A stretch of 64,000 nucleotides of DNA from Brevibacillus laterosporus DSM 25 (GTDB taxonomy: Bacteria > Bacillota > Bacilli > Brevibacillales > Brevibacillaceae), in assembly GCF_002706795.1 (NCBI RefSeq), contig NZ_CP017705.1:4997501-5061500 (forward strand), given 5' to 3'. Under the pieces are notes generated by a model. That model saw only the letters and a program-made list of their open reading frames with translations. It searched no databases and was not told where the DNA came from. A program made the translations under genes and the position numbers. This document shows, piece after piece, positions 47,723 to 54,384 of this stretch; the first letter of the stretch is position 1; the number at the start of each line of letters is the position of its first letter.

Positions 47723-48027
47723 AACATTCACCTCTAATGATTTCTTATGCTCTTATTATTACATTTCCATCATAATTCAACTATTGAATAACCTTACGTA
47801 AATATAACAATTTTGTAAGGTTTCATAAATGGGTAATGAAGAAATATAGATTTGGTTTTGTATTGCATCTGGACTTGTTTTGAGATAACAGACAAATTAG
47901 TTTAATCAAGGGTTATATTGGAGATGATGGTTCTTGATAGCATAATGTTCACCTAGTGAAATGGTATCATTTAGCAGGTTATTACGTTGACAGACAACTC
48001 ATTATTTTTGAGGTGAATTAGACCGTT

Positions 48028-48288
48028 ATGAAGAAAAAACATAAAACATACTCAAAACTTTCCCACATTCCTCCATTAGCTGCTCGAATGTGGCACGATC
48101 CTACAGCCAGACCAGGCATGGTCAATTGGTATAACCCTAAGCAACTGATTGTAACAGGCATAAAAACATTACTTTCGACACTATTTGGACTCTACTCGGA
48201 TTTTAGATTGATTGAGAGAGTGATTTCATTACTTGTTTTTCCAGTCGTTAAACAATCCACAATCATCCATTCAAAAAATATTTGGTAG
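48028..48288 (+). CDS. Small hypothetical protein, possibly an N-terminal gene fragment
   Basis: 86 codons from ATG 48028, with GAGGTG upstream at a rather long distance. The first 60 residues (LAARMWHDPTARPGMVNWYN; LLSTLFGLYSDFRLIE) look like the start of a larger protein. The rest (VISLLVFPVVKQSTIIHSKN) looks like out-of-frame sequence, so this may be a broken gene. I do not recognise the family. It lies in the decayed accessory zone. Confidence 0.4.
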   Translation: MKKKHKTYSKLSHIPPLAARMWHDPTARPGMVNWYNPKQLIVTGIKTLLSTLFGLYSDFRLIERVISLLVFPVVKQSTIIHSKNIW

Positions 48289-48480
48289 TCAATTGCATAT
48301 TCACGTAAAGTAGAAGGGGAGCATTCCTTCTCAGTTGTTAGATATTGAAAATAGAGATCAACGAAATAGGGTAAGCGGCTTACTCTTTCCTCAACTTCTC
48401 TTTGTGTTTTTGTTTAATCGTAGACATAGGGAAGACACCTCAACTTTAAAGAAAAAAGCATTGTAGAAAATACTGTTTTC

Positions 48481-48672
48481 CTACGTGGGTTTTGAGGGAC
48501 TATGTTTTATTTTTTTAAAAAAATTTTTTTTGAATATAATTTCTAAAATAAATCCAGCAACTAATAAACCGAGTCCATTTGCTATCATATTACTTGGAAT
48601 GAACATATTAAATAAATAAATCATAGTTCCGTAAAGTATAATTCTTAATGTTATCATTGCAGTATTAGACAT
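48481..48672 (-). CDS. Small two-segment membrane protein
   Basis: 63 residues, GGAGAG 8 bases before ATG 48672. Two membrane helices (about 7-24 and 30-46) then a basic tail (KKNFFKKIKHSPSKPT). It resembles small DUF-type membrane proteins; I cannot name it. Confidence 0.6.
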   Translation of the reverse strand: MSNTAMITLRIILYGTMIYLFNMFIPSNMIANGLGLLVAGFILEIIFKKNFFKKIKHSPSKPT

Positions 48673-48700
48673 ATAATTATCTCTCCTTTTAGCTTGAATA

Positions 48701-48816
48701 TTAAAAATAATACCAGATATCTTTATTATCGGTAATAATGTCCATATTGTCTTTGAGAAATGGTATGCCGTTTAAATATTTCTTTTCGTGGAAATGACTA
48801 TGTGTGACAATCTGTT
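48701..48816 (-). pseudogene. Fragment related to the repeat copy at 49511-49651
   Basis: On the minus strand the in-frame residues QIVTHSHFHEKKYLNG resemble RIVTGHFQEEKYLGF encoded near 49537-49582 on the plus strand. There is no start codon. It is part of the left arm of the inverted duplication. Confidence 0.4.
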
Positions 48817-48870
48817 ATGAAGGCGATTAAGAATTGAAATACAGCATTAAGCTGTGCATAGTTTGCTATG
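48774..48870 (+). repeat. Left arm of an imperfect inverted duplication
   Basis: It pairs with 49488-49577. Shared blocks in the same order include TGGAAATGAC, TGTGACAATC, CATTAAGCTGT and AGTTTGCTATG. Identity looks high in blocks, with small gaps. The two arms enclose about 620 bases with two tiny genes. Confidence 0.65.
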
Positions 48871-48980
48871 GACAGCTTGAATCCCGCAGACGTGATGCAA
48901 TGTATTGTGGCAGTGCTTGTCGCCAGGTAGCTTCACGTGACCGGAGAAAAGGTCTTAACACTTATGAGCTACCTAATTGA
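48834..48980 (+). CDS. 48-residue Zn-ribbon-like protein
   Basis: TTG 48834 to TGA 48980. Residues KLCIVCYGQLESRRDAMYC and GSACRQVASRDRRKG give a CxxC...CxxxC pattern with an Arg-rich stretch, like small zinc-finger proteins on plasmids and phages of Bacilli. The ribosome site is weak (AAGGCGA). The next ATG starts directly at its stop, suggesting coupling. A decayed inverted copy lies at 49488-49577 (Cys to Tyr) and a degenerate one near 50925-51005. Too short for default gene calling. Confidence 0.5.
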   Translation: MKYSIKLCIVCYGQLESRRRDAMYCGSACRQVASRDRRKGLNTYELPN

Positions 48981-49229
48981 ATGAGATTCCGCATAATTCA
49001 TTTTCAAGAAGTCTTCAATCTAAAGACACTAGCTAATAATTACAAACGTCGTGAATGGATTGATTCTATTGAGGATCTATATCGAATTAAAGAATGTATA
49101 GAAGGATACCAGTCTGTTCTATTCATTTGTTACAATAAATTTGATATACCAAAAGTTGCAGATGGAATTAACGATATAGGTAAAAAGACTGACATGAGTA
49201 TAAAAGGAGACATAAGTAGAACTATCTAA
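48981..49229 (+). CDS. 82-residue hypothetical protein
   Basis: ATG 48981 follows the TGA of the Zn-ribbon gene with no gap. The protein is helical and charged (FNLKTLANNYKRREWIDSIE; LYRIKECIEGYQSVLF); no family recognised. A hairpin (49198-49247) overlaps its end. Possibly a cargo gene of the duplicated element. Confidence 0.45.
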   Translation: MRFRIIHFQEVFNLKTLANNYKRREWIDSIEDLYRIKECIEGYQSVLFICYNKFDIPKVADGINDIGKKTDMSIKGDISRTI

Positions 49230-49247
49230 TAAGATGGTTCCTTTTTA
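49198..49247 (+). terminator. Terminator-like hairpin at the end of the 82-residue gene
   Basis: Inner arms GAACTATC and GATGGTTC inside outer AAAAGGA/TCCTTTTT pairing, followed by a T-rich tail. Confidence 0.55.
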
Positions 49248-49487
49248 TTTTCAGTTCATGAAATAGCATTTTTAAGAACTGAAATCAATAGAAACATATG
49301 TTTCTGTATGCTTGTTGTCGAATGACACAATTGTGGGTACCCCTTATCATAAAAACCTTGCAATAATAAGGTTTCTGACTTATGTCTTGGTAACTATATT
49401 TGTGTCACCATACACATATCGTATCATTTCTATCAATTCCGACCTTGACCACTAGGAATTAACTCTTTGTGAAAGTGAGAGCCTCCT

Positions 49488-49577
49488 CATAGCAAACTGA
49501 GTACAGCTTAATGTGTATTTTAATACGCCCCTATAGACGGATTGTCACAGGTCATTTCCAAGAAGAGAAGTATTTGG
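49488..49577 (-). repeat. Right arm of the imperfect inverted duplication
   Basis: Reverse complement of 48774-48870 with substitutions and short gaps. Read on the minus strand it encodes IKLYSVCYE, matching IKLCIVCYG of the Zn-ribbon protein but with a lost cysteine. Confidence 0.65.
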
Positions 49578-49651
49578 GGTTTGTGTGTAATGGAACAAAA
49601 ACGGCATTAGAAATATTTTCAAAAACAAACCCTTTGAATTTACCATGTTAA
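49511..49651 (+). pseudogene. Fragment of an unknown small gene, NGTKTA repeat copy A
   Basis: 46 codons from ATG 49511 encode RIVTGHFQEEKYLGF and VCNGTKTALEI. The second block recurs on the minus strand at 50519-50713 (LCSNGTKTAIEI), with near-identical DNA over about 35 bases. No ribosome site. Probably a remnant of a gene present twice. Confidence 0.4.
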
Positions 49652-50029
49652 GCCTAATTCATCACAATAAAGCGTCTACCTCAATAAATTCTTCAGATCA
49701 GCTTCAAGACTCATTTGCCCGAATGATGTCATAGACTGTTTTTTCTAAAGTCTTTTGGTCGCATAAGGGATATGAAGTACATATTCCCCTCTATCGACTT
49801 CCATTTTGTAGCGATACTGCAGATCATTTTCAATGTTTTCTCTGACCTTTCCTTTTTCCTCTTACAAACTTGCTGTTATTTTCCACTCTAAGCCACATTA
49901 TTCAATGTGAAGACTATATTGCTGAAGCTACATATATTTTAATTAGACAAACACCTTTTCTTATAGTAGGCATAATCTAGATTAGACTGGTGTCTATAGA
50001 ACTTCTTCTAAAAAGGAGGCTTGTCATAT

Positions 50030-50488
50030 ATGGATAAATGGCAAACGTGGTACTATCCTTCTAATAATTACGTATCATACGTCTACCCTTATCAACAAAA
50101 TGTACAACCGTTGGATATTGGGGGACTCTGGCTTACAGACGACAAGGGAGATATACAATTTTTTTATTATGATGATCAAGGAAATTTTAGCATTACTCCT
50201 ACTAAAAATGTTAAAGGGTATTTTCGTCTCCCTTCGATGGAACAGGGTGAAATTGGCGAAATATCAGGAATTTTATCACCAAGGAACCTTTTAGTAGGAA
50301 CATGGAAGCGGTCTACTTATAACTCAGTTCGTAGCGGCAGAATTTATCTAGAATTTTATGATAATGGAACAAAGTTTATGGGGAAATGGGGATATGGCTC
50401 TGAAGATCCACAGCATCTTTGGACTGGCCACCGTCCATCTTTAAGCGGACCCAGAAGCGAAAGGGGGGAGGTTGAAATGAGGAGGTGA
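50030..50488 (+). CDS. Tyr/Trp-rich hypothetical protein
   Basis: 152 residues from ATG 50030; AAAAGGAGG lies 10 bases upstream. No signal peptide. N-terminus rich in Tyr (WYYPSNNYVSYVYPYQQNV). Then two related beta-type halves: IGGLWLTDDKGDIQFFYYDD, and LLVGTWKRS with IYLEFYDNGTKFMGKWGYG. The repeated G-x-W strands suggest a small beta-barrel. I do not recognise a family. The location, between a spoVA block and accessory genes, gives no clear role; a spore-coat role is only speculation. Confidence 0.65.
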   Translation: MDKWQTWYYPSNNYVSYVYPYQQNVQPLDIGGLWLTDDKGDIQFFYYDDQGNFSITPTKNVKGYFRLPSMEQGEIGEISGILSPRNLLVGTWKRSTYNSVRSGRIYLEFYDNGTKFMGKWGYGSEDPQHLWTGHRPSLSGPRSERGEVEMRR

Positions 50489-50518
50489 CCAAAGGCCACC
50501 TTTCTCATTTCTGTTTTT

Positions 50519-50713
50519 TTATGCTACAGCTAACATAAAACTTATCTGCATCCCGTAGGGCTTTAATTTATGAAATTGACTCGAGTTAATAAAATTGGTG
50601 AGGTTACTAATAATAGAGGCCTTACCAATTTCTATTGCCGTTTTTGTTCCATTACTACACAAACCCCTATTTAAACAAAGTAACCACATCTCATAGACAA
50701 CTGTAATCAACAT
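50519..50713 (-). pseudogene. NGTKTA repeat copy B, probable gene remnant
   Basis: 64 codons without ribosome site, containing LCSNGTKTAIEIGKASIISN, similar at DNA and protein level to 49576-49615 on the other strand. Likely the C-terminal end of an unknown gene. Confidence 0.4.
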
Positions 50714-51139
50714 TATGTAAACAAATAATCCGATTCAGAAGTTACTTACTTTTTATTGTTTACATAAGATTTATTATCGGACTCAATAGAATGAAGAAAA
50801 GGGTATCTACTCTATTTATCTTTGACTGATGACAAGAAAATGTACTCTTTAGCTAAAGGGTGCATTTTCTTGTCACTGCTTGAGTAATTATGAGTTGTTA
50901 TACTCCAACACTATTTTATTGCTAACAGACTTATGGTAGTACTTGACGTCAACAGTTTCACATGAACGTCGGAAAGGTCATGACAATTTTAACTACCCAA
51001 TTGGAGGAGGTCATTATCTACACTTATCCCGTTCTGAATAGTTGCAACCATATCATACTAAAAACATGGTTGAATTTTCTAACAGTACATTTATGAATGA
51101 TATCAACTCGTATCTATTTTCTACTCTTATATGGTCAAA
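50714..51139. other. Intergenic stretch with a degenerate Zn-ribbon gene copy
   Basis: At about 50925-51005 the plus strand can be read as GST-stop-RQQ then, after a frame change, SHERRKGHDNFNYP, which parallels GSACRQVASRDRRKGLNTYELP of the 48-residue protein. A hairpin-like pair (GAAAATGTAC...GCATTTTCTT) lies near 50830-50872. No intact gene. Confidence 0.4.
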
Positions 51140-51355
51140 TTAATAATATCCTTTGTATTCCTGTAAAGCCTTATTTAAGGCTAACCCTATTGATAATCTA
51201 TGTTTATTTACCTGAACTTCCCCTTCATTTCCAGAGTCTACTGTAAAATAAACATTGTCAGCCTCGTCTATATAAAGATCTATTATTTTCTGATTGTTTT
51301 CAATGTATGATTCAAATGCTATTTTTTCCTCTTCATTCTCATAATATAAAACCAC
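51140..51355 (-). CDS. Small acidic hypothetical protein or gene remnant
   Basis: 71 codons from GTG 51355, weak ribosome site. The frame stays open upstream to 51423 (FDNQIEEEVYAKRRFDAVVL), without a standard start, so it may be the end of a longer broken gene. Acidic, with DLYIDEADNVYFTVDSGNEG. Family unknown. Confidence 0.35.
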   Translation of the reverse strand: MVLYYENEEEKIAFESYIENNQKIIDLYIDEADNVYFTVDSGNEGEVQVNKHRLSIGLALNKALQEYKGYY

Positions 51356-51401
51356 TGCATCAAATCTTCTTTTTGCATATACTTCCTCTTCAATTTGATT
51401 A

Positions 51402-51785
51402 TCAAAGAGAAATTGTTGTCTTTAAATAGTAAGGAACACTGTAGGAGTTGTATATGGTAAGAATGTCAATATTTTTATCTTCTACTATTATTGTATCTAC
51501 CTTTACTTCGGGAGTATTGTCCCCTGCAAAAACTGTATTAGAAAGTAAATCGAGTATAGCTGCTTGCTTCATTCTCCCCTCCTCTTTTACCCCAATTACT
51601 TCTCCAGTATCTGATACTCCTATTATTATGTAGCAATCCTTGTCATGAACTGTATTTACAAAACAAAGAATATCATGTAACAATCTTTCGGCGTCTTTGT
51701 GCCATTCTTGCTTGAAATCCCAATAATCGCCTTCGAATCTACCCTCTATTAAATTTTTTATTTTCGTCTCTATACTATAGCTCAT
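51402..51785 (-). pseudogene. Truncated AlbA_2/Schlafen-AAA_4-type protein
   Basis: 127 codons from ATG 51785. EGDYWDFKQEW, LLHDILCFVNT, CYIIIGVSDTGEVIGV and SVPYYLK are typical of the N-terminal AlbA_2 (divergent AAA-4) domain of proteins that are usually 350-500 residues long. It stops soon after SVPYYLK, so the C-terminal part is gone. Such proteins are common near defence genes; a HEPN gene lies just upstream. Confidence 0.65.
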
Positions 51786-51893
51786 TATTGCTCCTTATAT
51801 AATTAAAGTCTACGGTCTCTCATTATTTAATTAATACTCCTAAGACGTTATTAAACATACAGTATTAAATGAATTACTGCGTTATTATAATTA

Positions 51894-53387
51894 CTAAATT
51901 CGTTTCCAATCATCATCATATTGACCTATGTACATGGACGGTGTAAGCTGATCTGAACCTGTGAACTTTACTTTAAGTTGTTCTTCCACGTGTATAGCCA
52001 AAGACAACAAAATAATCCCTTCTCGAACATACGAAAGGAGATGAATTACTGCATTTCTAAAATCATCAATTGTGATTGAATACGCTAACGGATCAACTGT
52101 TTTTTCGCGAAACTCTCTTGTTTTAGGAAATAAAAAACTATCATGAATCTTTAAAATGTTACGAATATTAGCCAATTGTTCTATAGTTGGATCTAAATAA
52201 TGGTGTTTAATTTTTTGTTTTCCGATGTCTTTACACAACCAATAAAAGCCAATTAACGGTAAATTGAACATACCTTCCGTTGTCATTTTCTTTTTCAAGT
52301 CTACAGTCGGGTCATTTTTACCTTTTCCAGCTTTTTTTTGCCAAATAGAACGGTATGACACATTATGTTCTTTGATGCCTAGTGCAAAATAATCATTCAC
52401 AAGATACGCCATTCGATCAAATAGGGAATATAAGCTCCGATATGCATATTTTATTTTTTCCAGACCAATACCATAAGTAGGATAGTCCAACGTGTTAACA
52501 ATATAGACGTCCTTATCAGAAAAATGGGGTGTTCTATTATAAAGTGCATCAAACACCATGTATCTGGCCGATACATACTCTTGCTTAATTTGATTAAACA
52601 AACCATGAAATCTTGGTCCTTCATCAATATCAGCAATAATACTTGGAAGATGAAGAATATCAGTCGCTGCGACTGATTTGGTAAACGCATCATTTAATGT
52701 GTTGAGAAACAACACATGTTTTAAACACCATTTGCGATAGTCGATCTCTTCTTCGGAATCTCCAAGAGAAAATTCACCAAACTCGTATGGTTTTTCTAAA
52801 AAATCGAGAGGGAAAAATTCCTTTAGTTTTTCGATCAATCGTTCATAATGCGCACGTGCCTCATCATGAACATGTTCAGACTGATCTTCTAATACTTCCA
52901 ACAATAATCGATAAGATTCATTAGCAAAAACTGATTGGTGCCCTTCATCATAATTAAAGTAAGCATAATCCATCAAAAATCCAGCATAGTTTCCGATCGC
53001 CATTGGAAATTTTTGTCCTACTCCAATTCTCAAATATGAGAGCGCGTTTATTATTCTCCCACATTGTAGTAAAAGATTAGCAAAGTTAGTATATGCCATA
53101 GAAAGATACGTTTCGCAATAGTTTAAATCTATACTGTCTTCCGTGTAATTGTCCAAATTGTAACGATGTTCAGATAAGTAGTCTATCGATTTTCGAAATA
53201 AAAGCAAGCACATCTCAAAATCTTCTTCGTTATTCTTTTCATCTGAATAGATTAATGCACCTTTGTACTTGAGTTGTATATAATTACTAAAAGAAGTTGC
53301 TCCATGATAAGCAATAATCCCTTTTTCAAGAATATTGTAATTATCGTCATCCATCAGGTTTAAACAATTCTCTGATATTTCCTTCAA
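51894..53387 (-). CDS. LA2681-type HEPN domain protein
   Basis: 497 codons, opened at TTG 53387. N-half of helical, TPR-like repeats. The C-half carries HEPN-type motifs RNILKIH (Arg409-His415) and RNAVIH (Arg444-His449, the classic R-N-x3-H). I recognise the LA2681 family. HEPN proteins are often RNases in toxin-antitoxin or defence systems. The in-frame residues upstream (INESVHIIGNNADKALDDGD) look like the true N-terminus, while the nearest ATG with a GGATGA site (about 53435) is one base out of frame. So the start may carry a 1-base lesion. Confidence 0.75.
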   Translation of the reverse strand: MKEISENCLNLMDDDNYNILEKGIIAYHGATSFSNYIQLKYKGALIYSDEKNNEEDFEMCLLLFRKSIDYLSEHRYNLDNYTEDSIDLNYCETYLSMAYTNFANLLLQCGRIINALSYLRIGVGQKFPMAIGNYAGFLMDYAYFNYDEGHQSVFANESYRLLLEVLEDQSEHVHDEARAHYERLIEKLKEFFPLDFLEKPYEFGEFSLGDSEEEIDYRKWCLKHVLFLNTLNDAFTKSVAATDILHLPSIIADIDEGPRFHGLFNQIKQEYVSARYMVFDALYNRTPHFSDKDVYIVNTLDYPTYGIGLEKIKYAYRSLYSLFDRMAYLVNDYFALGIKEHNVSYRSIWQKKAGKGKNDPTVDLKKKMTTEGMFNLPLIGFYWLCKDIGKQKIKHHYLDPTIEQLANIRNILKIHDSFLFPKTREFREKTVDPLAYSITIDDFRNAVIHLLSYVREGIILLSLAIHVEEQLKVKFTGSDQLTPSMYIGQYDDDWKRI

Positions 53388-53732
53388 AGTTTTAACATCG
53401 CCATCATCTAAGGCTTTATCTGCATTATTTCCAATGATATGTACTGATTCATTTATTGCATATAGAGTTCATCCTTACTTTATTTAAAATGTCATAATTT
53501 TCGTATTCGCTCTACCAAGTTTCTAATAATTGATGAGTACAAAATCCTAGACTTTTCACAATCTAGCCCGTTTTCTTCACAAAATAAAATCATAGATTAT
53601 TATATAATTGTGCTGTATGTTCTAAACGTATTTTACCATATTATGTTTTTTAGAATCAAAATAAAATAAAGAGAGCAAGTTTTGGAGGATAGTGTCCAAC
53701 CATAACATAGCCTAATTAATGACCCAAGTAGT

Positions 53733-53780
53733 AAAACATACCCCTTCAAAACTTCATATATTTTTGAAGGAGTATGTTTG
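53733..53780. terminator. Hairpin in the intergenic region
   Basis: Arms AAACATACCCCTTCAAAA and TTTTGAAGGAGTATGTTT with one mismatch; can stop transcripts from either side. Confidence 0.6.
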
Positions 53781-54183
53781 TTTAGTTATACAAAGGGAAT
53801 AAATAAAGACTATACTGGAACATTTCAGTTATAAATTTTTAAAGGTGACCCATCATTGCATTCAGCTATACGTCTCATTCTTGTTTCTGTTATCAGAATG
53901 TACAGTAACCTGAGAACTACGCTTTCCAATTATTCACTAAGGAATTTCTTCTCTCAACAACAAATTTAAGAGAGTATTATAAAATAATTTATCAGTGTAT
54001 GATGATAGGTTTACATAGTTCAAAATCCAGTGTGTAGTATTAAATTAATAATCGTCTATCTAAGACATATTCATAACAGACAATGTGGATCTTCTTTTAG
54101 AATTCACGAAATAACTTCATGAATGTTCTGACATCTATGCAAATGGAGGAATTTACGGTTATGGCTTAATTAGACACTTGATA

Positions 54184-54223
54184 AATAAAAACGACCCTAA
54201 ACATTCATTTGTCTAAGGTCGTT
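54184..54223 (-). terminator. Terminator of the PKS/NRPS operon
   Basis: On the minus strand AACGACCTTA and TAGGGTCGTT pair, followed by TTTATTT. About 160 bases after the NRPS stop codon, so the NRPS is the last gene of its operon. Confidence 0.7.
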
Positions 54224-54384
54224 ACAAAAAATCCCTAAAGTGAAAAGTCTACATCACTGCATCCTCTTTGTTACACAAAACTAACAATGAGAATTCAGTT
54301 TTTTTTATGGTCAAATACACATTTGCAATTAAGATAGCTACGTTGACTTAAGAAAGGCTAGCTTTTTTTATGTTGCTTCGCTTA

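Larger units (their letters stand above)
49230..50029. other. Decayed region with repeat arm and gene fragments
   Basis: Apart from the repeat arm (49488-49577), a fragment (49511-49651) and a small hairpin (AAACCTT/AAGGTTT, about 49354-49378), no gene is supported. The 49660-49900 stretch is AT-rich with no readable protein. Confidence 0.5.
53388..54384. other. Long AT-rich intergenic region before the assembly-line genes
   Basis: No gene is supported. It holds two hairpins: 53733-53780 (AAACATAC...GTATGTTT, with TTCAAAA/TTTTGAA) and the NRPS operon terminator at 54184-54223. The part next to 53450 contains the extension of the HEPN gene. Confidence 0.55.

Noticed and set aside
48700-51100. 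Insertion sequence with transposase
   Set aside because: Inverted repeats are present but no transposase motif is encoded.
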